This document shows, piece by piece, positions 56,997-64,000 of a DNA stretch of 64,000 nucleotides. Source of the stretch: Shewanella sp. VB17. GTDB lineage: Bacteria; Pseudomonadota; Gammaproteobacteria; Enterobacterales; Shewanellaceae. The position numbers were made by a program, and so were the translations under genes. Numbering within the stretch: the first letter of the stretch is position 1; each line of letters opens with the position of its first letter. The notes beneath the pieces are model-generated. The model did no database searches. It was not told where the DNA came from and saw nothing but the letters and a program-made list of their open reading frames with translations. The stretch lies in assembly GCF_013248905.1 (NCBI RefSeq), contig NZ_JABRVS010000001.1:1426001-1490000 (forward strand), read 5' to 3'.

Positions 56997-58385
56997 CGGG
57001 TAGCCGGAGGTGTCTAGCCTCCAGCCCCCACACCACCCTGCATGCGGCTCCGCACACGACTAAATGGATTTAGGAGGTAGGGCGAAGCAGGATGCCAAAG
57101 CCGAGGGCGGTTCATTTAGAACGCCTAACCTAACTTTCTGGTTAGCTTCTTATTTCGAGAGTGAACTGCGATCCATCCATCTCTTAGTGAACATAACCCC
57201 GCTTTCTTAAGATAGTCATTACTCAGCGCTTGCTGGATCCCTGGTGTTTTCGAGCTTCGCCATGGACCTTTACTTGTGATACCACAAGCGACAGCTGACT
57301 GGATCCTGACGCCACGTTTAAGTAAGTTTTGCACCTTAGTTCGTGGTTTTCGCCACTGGCGCCAGTAGCACATACGTACGCGACGGCGGATCCAGTGGTC
57401 TAAGTCGACACACCCTTGGTAAGCGTTAGCGATGCCAAAGTAGTTGATCCAGCCTTGCATGTATTGCCGCACTTTAAACAGCTGATAACCCATACTCACG
57501 CCCCAATTTCGGTTCGTCAGTCGTCTCATCTTTTGTTTGAAAATATGCAGCGTTTTAGCGTGCCACTGGATCTTCCCTCGGTTAAATGTAAACCCTAGGA
57601 ACTTGCTTTGACCTACCTTAACCACTTGGCTTTTCTGTTCATTAACAACCAGTTTTAGCTTAGTGGCAAGGTAGCGAGTAATGCTCTTTAGTACCCGTTC
57701 ACCCGCTCGAATGGATTTAACCAAGATGATAAAATCGTCCGCATAGCGGGCGAATTTATGCCCTCGGCTTTCCAGCTCTTTATCCAGACTATCCAACATA
57801 ATGTTAGATAGTAATGGCGAGAGTGGACCGCCTTGAGGCACATCTTCAAAACTTGTTTCAAATTGGTCGTTGACCATCACACCCGCTCGAAGGTATTTAC
57901 CAATAAGCGCCAACAGACGCTTATCCTGTACCTTGCTCCTCAGCTGAGTCATCAAGAGATCATGATTAACTCGGTCAAAGAACTTAGACAGATCAACATC
58001 AACGGCAAATTTGCGTTTCTGTTTGATGATATCCCTTACTTGCAGAACCGCTTGTTTGGCATTTCTGTTCGGCCTAAAGCCAAAGCTGTTAGCCGAGAAA
58101 AATGGATCAAACAGTGGTGTGAGTATTTGAGCTATCGCTTGCTGTATCACACGATCAATGACGTTAGGGATCCCCAATTTGCGTTTACCGCCATCGGGTT
58201 TGTCGATCTCTACACGCCTGACTGCTGAAGGTTGGTACTCACCTAGCTCAAGTTGACTTTTACACTGTTGCCAGCCGCCTTGTTGCATCCAAAGCGGGAA
58301 GGCATAACCAAGGAAACAAGTGCCAGACATTCATCTTCTACAAGTCTCCTTTTTTCAACATTACAACAGTTAACTAAGCCATATA
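56997..58385 (-). mobile_element. 5'-truncated group II intron
   Basis: On the minus strand a reverse transcriptase gene is followed by about 125 bases that end in stem structures (GGCTGGAGG...CCTCCGGCT and GTGCGGAGCCGCATGC) and CTACCCGTAT, fitting intron domains V-VI and a 3' AY end. The 5' ribozyme domains and the start of the ORF are absent: only 55 bases separate the ORF from the second IS element. The 3' end abuts the right end of IS element A. Confidence 0.65.
57125..58330 (-). CDS. Group II intron reverse transcriptase/maturase, N-terminally truncated
   Basis: 401 residues. The palm domain is intact: IDKPDGGKRKLGIPNVIDRVIQQAI, FGFRPNRNAKQAV, VDVDLSKFFDRVNHD, VPQGGPLSPLLSNI and the catalytic YADD in FARYADDFIIL. 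A maturase/X domain (LGFTFNRGKIQWH, MQGWINYFG) ends the protein. Homologues carry roughly 60 more residues before GEYQPSAVRRVEI; here they are replaced by MSGTCFLGYAFPLW. Function is therefore doubtful. There is no endonuclease HNH domain at the C terminus. Confidence 0.82.
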   Translation of the reverse strand: MSGTCFLGYAFPLWMQQGGWQQCKSQLELGEYQPSAVRRVEIDKPDGGKRKLGIPNVIDRVIQQAIAQILTPLFDPFFSANSFGFRPNRNAKQAVLQVRDIIKQKRKFAVDVDLSKFFDRVNHDLLMTQLRSKVQDKRLLALIGKYLRAGVMVNDQFETSFEDVPQGGPLSPLLSNIMLDSLDKELESRGHKFARYADDFIILVKSIRAGERVLKSITRYLATKLKLVVNEQKSQVVKVGQSKFLGFTFNRGKIQWHAKTLHIFKQKMRRLTNRNWGVSMGYQLFKVRQYMQGWINYFGIANAYQGCVDLDHWIRRRVRMCYWRQWRKPRTKVQNLLKRGVRIQSAVACGITSKGPWRSSKTPGIQQALSNDYLKKAGLCSLRDGWIAVHSRNKKLTRKLG

Positions 58386-58396
58386 TGGACGCTCCC

Positions 58397-58787
58397 GGTT
58401 AGTCAAGCTAATACCTGCCTAACCAAGGTATTTTTAACCTCAGTTATCTACTTTCCTGCTACTAATCTCGTTGTCATTTGATGTGACTCTTTTCCGCTAA
58501 AAGCGGTTGTACTGCCATATATACGGGCTTAACAAGTCTTTTTTAAAAGGAAATGCGCCCCAAATGAAATCCGTACCCTTGCGCCTGTTAAAATTTAAAC
58601 ACCCATACGGATTATGTTTACTGCATATCCTTGGCCTGTTCTGGCTGACATTGGTTGGACTGAGCCATTACTTCATCGTTTACCACAACCTTGATTAGTT
58701 TTTAATGTGCTACCTTGCCGCTCTTATCACCCAGACGGGCTAAAAACCCTTGGCCTGACCGAGCTTGGCAAGATAGCTACAACACTT
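58397..58787 (-). ncRNA. Noncoding tail of IS element B, possible guide RNA region
   Basis: 390 bases after the transposase stop and before the right terminal repeat. By position this matches the guide RNA region of IS1111-type elements. I did not resolve a convincing overall fold by eye. A 63-residue frame on the plus strand (58507-58698) lies in it and looks accidental. Confidence 0.3.
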
Positions 58788-59819
58788 TTAACATGTGCCA
58801 TGATAGCCACCATATTGAGCCTCATATGGGCTCTGTTTTTGAAGTAAAATCCATATCAGTCTTGCCAAACGATGTGCTGTTGCCACAACGGTACAGCATA
58901 TGCTTTTTCGACCCCTCAGCTGATTTATCCACATGTTTAAATCATCTTGTTTTTTACTCGCATGACTGACGACTGTCCTTGCTCCATGGATCAATTGTTT
59001 ACGTAAATAGCAATTACCTCTCTTGCTGATCTTACCGTTGACACTCTTATTACCTGAAGCAAATTGTTTCGGGGTTAACCCTAGCCACACTGCGAGCTCT
59101 TTTGGGCTGTTAAAGGCTTGGCCACCACCAATTGAGGCTGCAAATGCCGAAGCGATGATTGGCCCAACACCAGGGATTGTTAATAAAATTCTCCCATTAG
59201 GATCTCGCTTAACAATTTGCTTTATCAATGAGTTAATTCGATCAAGGCGCTGGTTGAGCGTTTGATATTCATCCCAAAAGTCATTGGCCATTAATTTTAT
59301 CATTGGTCGCTGATGCTCATCACTCATAATTTCCCACATGGCTCTTTCAAATGCGCTGTAGCCTTGAGGAAAACTGAGGCCAAAATCAACAAATACACCT
59401 CGAACTTGGTTAGTACAGGCCGTTTTTTGTTTAACAAGGCGCTCTCTGATCCGGTGAAGCATTAATACTTCTTGCTGTTCCTCCGTTTTCACAGGTACAA
59501 AACGGATGTGAGGTCTGAAACTCGCTTCAAAAATAGCTAATACATCGTTTTTATCGTTCTTATTACCTCGAACAAATGGGGTCACATGTTGTGCTGGTAT
59601 TAATTTAACGTTGTGCCCCATGGCAAGGAATTTCCGCCCCCAATAATGAGCTGAATAGCACGCTTCAAATATGACATCGCAAGCGGGTTGCTGCAGCATG
59701 AACTCAGCCAGTTGGGCTCGATTAAGCCGTTTATTGAAGACTGACTTTGCATGCTCATCCATACCAAGTACTTGGAAGACATTCTTTGCAAGATCGATAG
59801 CAATAGTGGTAACTTTCAT
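58788..59819 (-). CDS. IS110-family transposase, element B
   Basis: 343 residues, complete. DEDD domain with IAIDLAKNVFQVLG, IFEACYSAHYWGR and KNDKNDVLAIF; transposase_20 domain with IPGVGPIIASAFAASIG and VWLGLTPKQFASGNKS. It is only distantly similar to the transposase of element A. AAGGAG lies 9 bases before ATG within an inverted copy of the terminal repeat. Confidence 0.93.
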   Translation of the reverse strand: MKVTTIAIDLAKNVFQVLGMDEHAKSVFNKRLNRAQLAEFMLQQPACDVIFEACYSAHYWGRKFLAMGHNVKLIPAQHVTPFVRGNKNDKNDVLAIFEASFRPHIRFVPVKTEEQQEVLMLHRIRERLVKQKTACTNQVRGVFVDFGLSFPQGYSAFERAMWEIMSDEHQRPMIKLMANDFWDEYQTLNQRLDRINSLIKQIVKRDPNGRILLTIPGVGPIIASAFAASIGGGQAFNSPKELAVWLGLTPKQFASGNKSVNGKISKRGNCYLRKQLIHGARTVVSHASKKQDDLNMWINQLRGRKSICCTVVATAHRLARLIWILLQKQSPYEAQYGGYHGTC

Positions 59820-60153
59820 AGTGGACGCTCCTTAATGTAACTGAATGGTGAAACATCAGTTTGGCGCATTGACGCCGAATTAGGGAGCGTCCATCTAATC
59901 ACCCATAGTTAAAATACATTTACTGTTATCATCACTTAGTCGCTGCAATTGCACTAAGTGGACACCCATAATATTTTTAACATATCCTTGTGGTTATAAT
60001 ATGTCCATCAGTCTTATGGGCTGTCTTAAGGTTCTTGTGTCAGGATGGTTAGATAATAGTGCTAGATAAATCACCAATAAAGCTCAATCGAAGAGACACG
60101 TTTACTTACAATCCAATAATGTTAACTCAGAAGCGTAACAATGTGTTTAGTCT

Positions 60154-60894
60154 TTATTCAAATTTTTCCGATTTTAGTGCTGCTATTTCATCGTTTAATA
60201 ACGGTCGCATTTCGCCTTTTTTGAGCTGACCAAGCGGTAATGTTTGTATGCGTACCCGTTTTAGGTCAATCACTTTAAATCCCAATGTTTGAGACATGCG
60301 GCGGATCTGTCGATTTAACCCTTGAGTCAGTATTATTTCAAACCTGTCTTCGCTTAAGCGTGTTATCAGGCAGGGGAGAGTGGTGACATTGCGATAGCTG
60401 ACGCCTTGAGCCATCAAGAGTAAGAATGTATCGTCAAAGGCTCTATCGACGCTAACATGATAAACCTTACTATGACCGAAGTCTGGGTGCATCAGTTTTT
60501 GAGTGAGATAACCATCGTTAGTGAGCAGCAGTAAACCATGGGAATCTTTATCTAAACGACCAATAGGATACAGTCTAGGTTTGGCAGGCAATAGATGGAT
60601 CAGACTGTTGGGGTCATCAGGTAACAGCCGTGAATCTATACCGACAGGTTTATTGAAGGCCCAATATTGTTTCGCTTCAATGCCAGTAATGGGCTTGCCA
60701 TCGAATAATAGTGTTTCTTTGCTGCGATGAATATCAGGTATGTCGATAATGGAGATGGTGTCAATGTGGTTTGCTAAGCGTCCATCAATGGTTATCAATC
60801 CTTCTCGAATATAACGTGTTGCTGTTTTGCGCGAGCATAAGCCTGTTTGCGCTAAATATTTAGCGAGGCGCATTTTACTGGAAGGTTGTTCCAT
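60154..60894 (-). CDS. rluF: 23S rRNA pseudouridine synthase, RluF-like
   Basis: 246 residues. N-terminal S4 RNA-binding domain (MRLAKYLAQTGLCSRKTATRYI), then an RsuA-type catalytic domain with the aspartate in PIGRLDKDSHGLL near residue 118 and LTQGLNRQIRRMSQTLG near 188. The GRLDKDS form and the spacing point to RluF (23S position 2604) over RluB or RluE, but the length is shorter than Escherichia coli RluF (290). Confidence 0.85.
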   Translation of the reverse strand: MEQPSSKMRLAKYLAQTGLCSRKTATRYIREGLITIDGRLANHIDTISIIDIPDIHRSKETLLFDGKPITGIEAKQYWAFNKPVGIDSRLLPDDPNSLIHLLPAKPRLYPIGRLDKDSHGLLLLTNDGYLTQKLMHPDFGHSKVYHVSVDRAFDDTFLLLMAQGVSYRNVTTLPCLITRLSEDRFEIILTQGLNRQIRRMSQTLGFKVIDLKRVRIQTLPLGQLKKGEMRPLLNDEIAALKSEKFE

Positions 60895-61022
60895 AATGAT
60901 TTAGGCATGTATAAAATTTATGGGTTGAGTTTATCACTATCTTTCATTTTTGTGCGTAATTCGTTTTAGTTTATTGTCTATGGTTAACATGACAATCACG
61001 GGCTATGAGATGGGGGATATCG

Positions 61023-61055
61023 GCAATAAAAAAGGAGTGCGGTTATGCACTCCTT
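61023..61055 (-). terminator. Terminator of the NhaC-family transporter gene
   Basis: AAGGAGTGC and GCACTCCTT form a 9-bp stem with a 6-base loop. On the minus strand seven T follow. Confidence 0.88.
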
Positions 61056-61089
61056 GGGGGGGTGATTATATCATTCAGTCTATCAAGGT

Positions 61090-62496
61090 TTAAGAAACTC
61101 GCTTGCGGACAATCACAATTGTGACAGCAACCACAGCCAAAATCATACAATACCAAGCGTGAGTTACGGCATCTAATGGCGAAATGCTAAAAATAGAAGC
61201 GATAAGCAGAGCTTGGGCGCCGTAGGGAATAAGGCCCTGAATGATGCAAGAGAAAATATCTAAGATACTGGCTGCGCGCTTAGGGGTCACTTGGTGCTTG
61301 TTGGCAAGTTCTTTAGCGATATCGCCAGTGACCACAATTGAGACAGTATTGTTGGCTACACATGTGTTAGTTAGTGCGACAATACCTGCGATCCCAAGCT
61401 CAGATGCACGCGTAGAAGCCCCGCCTTTAGACGTTGAAAATTGAGTAATAAGCTTTTCAATTTGCTGACTTACAAAAGCCAGCCCACCTTGTTGCTGCAT
61501 CAGTGCTGCTAAGCCACCGACTAACATAGAGAGGAGAAAAATCTCCTGCATGTTACCGAAACCAGCATAGATGTCTTGACCAAATTGGATCACGCCGTAA
61601 TCCAGGGTCAATAGCCCGGTTACCCCAGCTAATAAAATACCGACAGTCAGTACCACGAAGACGTTTAAACCGGAAACCGCCAACACTAGAATAGTTAAAT
61701 AAGGGATAACTTTGATAAAATCTATCTCTTGGGCTGCGATATTAGCTTGTCCTTGGCCTGCAAAAGTGAATGCAATAAGCGTGATAATAGAGGCCGGAAT
61801 AGCAAAGATTAAGTTCTCTTTGAACTTGTCTTTCATATCGCAACCTTGAGTACGTGTTGCTGCAATGGTGGTGTCTGAGATGATTGACAGATTATCACCA
61901 AACAGTGCCCCAGATATGACTGCACCTGCCATTAGCGCCAGCTCTATTTGCGCTTCATTCGCGACGCCTAATGCGATTGGTGCGACAGCGGCGATGGTGC
62001 CCATTGATGTGCCCATGGCGGTTGCGATAAAGGCGGCAATCACAAAGAAACCCGGAAGCAGTAAATTAGATGGCACTAAAGACAGGCCCAATGCCACGGT
62101 AGCATCGACGCCGCCAGTGGCTTTAGCAACAGCTGCAAAGGCACCGGCTAATAAATATATAAGACACATAGCGATAATATTCGCGTGACCTATTCCTTCG
62201 ATAAAGGTTTCTATACTCTGGTTCAGTCTTTGTTTAGAGATAATCAATGCCAAGATGATAGCTGGTAAAATGGCGACAACACTGGGCAGCTGGTAAAAAG
62301 CAAAGTCGGTACCTTGACTCTGAAAATAGAGTCCTGCACCGATAAATAGCACTAGAAATAAAAATAGTGGTACTAAAGCGAAAAAGGAGGCGATAGGTGC
62401 GCTACCTTTGGCACTAAGATGAGTGTTTGGTGGAGTATTCGCTGAATTTGTCAAAGTATTTTCTCTCTTTCTTCGTTTATTCTTTAATTGAACCAT
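61090..62496 (-). CDS. metT: NhaC-family transporter, probable methionine transporter MetT
   Basis: 468 residues with about eleven membrane helices after a charged N-terminal stretch of 35 residues. Family marks are GTSMGTIAAVAPIALG, ALFGDNLSIISDTTIAATRTQG and LTNTCVANNTVSIVVTGDIAKE, as in Na+/H+ antiporters of the NhaC superfamily. A cluster of four MetJ boxes sits over the promoter. Comparative genomics has assigned a NhaC-type protein under methionine control in gammaproteobacteria as the methionine transporter MetT. That identity is thus inferred from regulation; a plain Na+/H+ antiporter remains possible. Confidence 0.72.
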   Translation of the reverse strand: MVQLKNKRRKRENTLTNSANTPPNTHLSAKGSAPIASFFALVPLFLFLVLFIGAGLYFQSQGTDFAFYQLPSVVAILPAIILALIISKQRLNQSIETFIEGIGHANIIAMCLIYLLAGAFAAVAKATGGVDATVALGLSLVPSNLLLPGFFVIAAFIATAMGTSMGTIAAVAPIALGVANEAQIELALMAGAVISGALFGDNLSIISDTTIAATRTQGCDMKDKFKENLIFAIPASIITLIAFTFAGQGQANIAAQEIDFIKVIPYLTILVLAVSGLNVFVVLTVGILLAGVTGLLTLDYGVIQFGQDIYAGFGNMQEIFLLSMLVGGLAALMQQQGGLAFVSQQIEKLITQFSTSKGGASTRASELGIAGIVALTNTCVANNTVSIVVTGDIAKELANKHQVTPKRAASILDIFSCIIQGLIPYGAQALLIASIFSISPLDAVTHAWYCMILAVVAVTIVIVRKRVS

Positions 62497-62578
62497 TACT
62501 CGCTAATGTTCTTCTTGCTGGAAGACGCCGCCATATACGATCATGGAATAAGCTGTAGGGTACATCTCAATAGTTGAG

Positions 62579-62607
62579 AGGATATGAGATTTATAGATGC
62601 CTGTCAA
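62579..62607 (-). promoter_or_regulatory. Sigma-70 promoter of the NhaC-family transporter gene
   Basis: On the minus strand TTGACA (62607-62602), a 17-base spacer and TATCCT (62584-62579). The -35 box lies inside the MetJ box array. Confidence 0.75.
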
Positions 62608-62626
62608 TCTAGACGTCTAGATGTTT
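62595..62626. promoter_or_regulatory. Four in-register MetJ boxes
   Basis: Four consecutive 8-base units AGATGCCT, GTCAATCT, AGACGTCT and AGATGTTT match the consensus AGACGTCT at 5, 5, 8 and 6 positions. MetJ with S-adenosylmethionine binds such tandem boxes. They cover the -35 region of the transporter promoter. Confidence 0.8.
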
Positions 62627-62832
62627 TTACTTCTATATCCTTATTGGGTGAGTTAATGGTAAGTGATAAGATAAGATGTAGCGTGAACGCTCTGAATTTA
62701 CTTGATCAATATGCTTGCATTGCATAGGAGCAATGTTAGATCCTGCGTCTTGAGGTCGTTTAGGTTATGATATGTTTTCATCATTGTAATAGCGCATATA
62801 ATCTGGTTAGTGGATCGATAAAGAAGTAACCC

Positions 62833-63366
62833 ATGAAAATAATTGAAATTGATAAAAGCCTTTACAGAAAAACCCTTAACTTAATGACGATTGTGTTAGT
62901 GATAAGTTTGAGTGTTTTATCATTGGTATTTGGTACGGCTTTGATCGCCGCTTTTGGTGTTAACGGCAGTGAAAATGTGGTCTCTGGAGAGTCGACTGGA
63001 AATTTTCATTTGAATTTACTCGGTGTTGTACTTGCTGCTGCGACTTGTGTTGGCGTCATTATTTACATTAAAGACAGGCCATGGCTAAAAGAGGTTTATT
63101 ATGTGTGGCGACTCAAAGCGTTGCATAATCGAATCTATCGTCGACTTAAATCCATTAACACGGCTGCCAAATTGGGTGATGTCAATGCCTTGACCATTTT
63201 GAGCTATTATTATACGGGCTTAAAGCAGGTATACTTTTTAGATAACAACACTTTGACCATCAGCAAGGTCGACAATGATATTGCAGAGCTTGCAAGTACG
63301 ATAGCTGAGTATCAGCTCAAGGTGTCTGCGGAGCAGTTTTCTGTCGTAATGCTTACTGATTTCTAA
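62833..63366 (+). CDS. DUF3087-family membrane protein
   Basis: 177 residues with two membrane helices (about 15-39 and 60-80) and a cytoplasmic helical C-terminal domain (KALHNRIYRRLKSINTAAKLGDVNALTILSYYYTGLKQVY). The start MKIIEIDKSLYRKTLN and this block are typical of DUF3087, found in Shewanella, Vibrio and Pseudomonas relatives. Function unknown. It converges with the Lrp-type gene, 23 bases apart. Confidence 0.8.
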   Translation: MKIIEIDKSLYRKTLNLMTIVLVISLSVLSLVFGTALIAAFGVNGSENVVSGESTGNFHLNLLGVVLAAATCVGVIIYIKDRPWLKEVYYVWRLKALHNRIYRRLKSINTAAKLGDVNALTILSYYYTGLKQVYFLDNNTLTISKVDNDIAELASTIAEYQLKVSAEQFSVVMLTDF

Positions 63367-63389
63367 TGCTGGTAAGGGGATATCCTTAG

Positions 63390-63854
63390 CTATTCAGGAA
63401 TGACGGCACTGGTATCAAATTTAATTCTGTTCATTGAAATGTGGGTGGTAAAATTTTTTATATTGTCATCACTGTATAAGTAACGTTGGCAAAAATACTC
63501 ATAATCTTGCATGTTTTCTACTGTGACTAATAACACAAAGTCAATTTCTCCTGTGACTTGGTAGCACTGTTTCACTTCAATTGCTGCTTTCATGTGTTTA
63601 ATAAATTCGTTGTACAAGTCTAAACGGTCTCTTTCCATCTTTATATTCACTAACATATGCAAGCATGTGACGAGTTTGCTTTGATCTAATAAAGTGACTT
63701 GGCTGACAATAATCCCCGCATTTTTTAATCGTTTAACGCGTTTAAAGCATGCTGGAGGTGAGAGGCCAATGATGGATGCCAGTTTCACATTACTCGTTGA
63801 GGCATTTTGTTGTAAATAGCGTAAGATGGTTTTATCGATTCGATCAAGAAACAT
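63390..63854 (-). CDS. Lrp/AsnC-family transcriptional regulator
   Basis: 154 residues from ATG 63854 (MFLDRIDKTILRYLQQNA), the standard Lrp start; a TTG at 63875 has no support. A helix-turn-helix (SNVKLASIIGLSPPACFKRVKRLKNAGII) is followed by an effector-binding domain with the family pattern CYQVTGEIDFVLLV. It likely responds to an amino acid. Its target may be the divergent gene beyond the window edge. Confidence 0.9.
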   Translation of the reverse strand: MFLDRIDKTILRYLQQNASTSNVKLASIIGLSPPACFKRVKRLKNAGIIVSQVTLLDQSKLVTCLHMLVNIKMERDRLDLYNEFIKHMKAAIEVKQCYQVTGEIDFVLLVTVENMQDYEYFCQRYLYSDDNIKNFTTHISMNRIKFDTSAVIPE

Positions 63855-64000
63855 AATTAACTTTATTGCCGCCAAAAAGAAATATATAACATCTTTTGGG
63901 GGTGATTAGTGAAATAATTTCTCACTAGTTGATTATAATAGCGGCTAACAGTCATTCCAATAGTTAATCAATATGCTTTCAAGAGTCATTTTAGTTCAGG
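63855..64000. other. Region after the Lrp-type gene to the window end
   Basis: Probably the divergent promoter region. An ATG at 63973 opens a frame to the window end (MLSRVILVQ), possibly a divergent gene, but it has no clear ribosome site and is too short to call. Confidence 0.25.

Larger units (their letters stand above)
58386..59893 (-). mobile_element. IS110-family insertion sequence, element B
   Basis: TGGACGCTCCC (58386-58396) is inverted as GGGAGCGTCCA (59883-59893), enclosing 1508 bases with one complete transposase gene and about 390 noncoding bases after it. It shares layout but not sequence with element A. It separates the truncated intron from rluF. Confidence 0.85.

Noticed and set aside
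57833..58228. 131-codon plus-strand ORF
   Set aside because: It lies fully antisense to the reverse transcriptase gene, with no ribosome site or recognisable product.
58386..58560. Integron attC-like sequence (GGCTTAACAAGTC)
   Set aside because: Only a short core-like string; no paired R'/L' boxes and no integrase or cassette array seen.
58507..58698. 63-codon plus-strand ORF MYCHIYGLNK
   Set aside because: It lies within the noncoding tail of IS element B, opposite to the element's direction, and has no ribosome site.

Overview
This window looks like the chromosome of a marine gammaproteobacterium of the Shewanella type. That is inferred from gene order and protein resemblance, not from a database search. 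The supporting signs are the block lnt-corC-ybeY-ybeZ-miaB followed by divergent ubiF, the block lolB-ispE-prs divergent from hemA-prfA-prmC, a LacI-controlled N-acetylglucosamine (GlcNAc)/chitooligosaccharide cluster, and an AT-leaning base composition. There are no rRNA genes and no CRISPR array.

Layout. 1-7120: minor pilin and tip genes of a type IV pilus (end of pilV, pilW, pilX, pilY1, pilE, a TapY2-like secreted protein), facing two FimT/GspH-type pseudopilins. 7427-7765: glnB (P-II). 7846-20198: the GlcNAc regulon, with repressor nagR, a TonB-dependent receptor, a family 20 hexosaminidase, nagK, nagA, nagX and nagP. Four copies of one palindrome (core TGACAGCGYTGTCA) stand before the receptor, hexosaminidase, nagK and nagP genes and are the probable NagR operators. 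The usual GlcN-6-P deaminase gene is not present between nagK and nagA. 20571-20729: tRNA-Thr and tRNA-Phe. 21237-25466: an accessory stretch with a strange alanine-rich protein, an HxlR/YciI pair, a GFA protein and a metallo-beta-lactamase-fold hydrolase. 25743-39948: housekeeping genes (rpiA, a DUF808 protein, a phosphoribosyltransferase, a chemoreceptor, then lnt to ychF).

40216-41857: an array of ten tRNAs (two Met, four Leu, four Gln) made by repeated duplication, interleaved with decayed 80-bp units resembling the 5' half of tRNA-Leu. 42054-48083: prs, ispE, lolB and hemA, prfA, prmC. 48161-53528: small accessory genes, several truncated, then an SgrR-like regulator with an 18-bp minisatellite in its linker. 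54038-59893: a mobile-element pile-up with two different IS110/IS1111-type insertion sequences and a 5'-truncated group II intron. The right end of the first IS, including its whole downstream noncoding region where IS1111-type elements encode their guide (seek/bridge) RNA, is present three times in perfect-looking 362-bp tandem copies. 60154-63854: an RluF-like pseudouridine synthase, an NhaC-family transporter with four in-register MetJ boxes over its promoter (so probably the methionine transporter MetT), a DUF3087 protein and an Lrp-type regulator.

The strongest candidates for something new are the triplicated IS1111 right end, the terminal repeats of both IS elements that can hide the transposase ribosome binding site, the alanine-rich protein, and the tRNA-Leu-derived 80-bp repeats. 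Everything here was read by eye; no alignment, folding or search was run.
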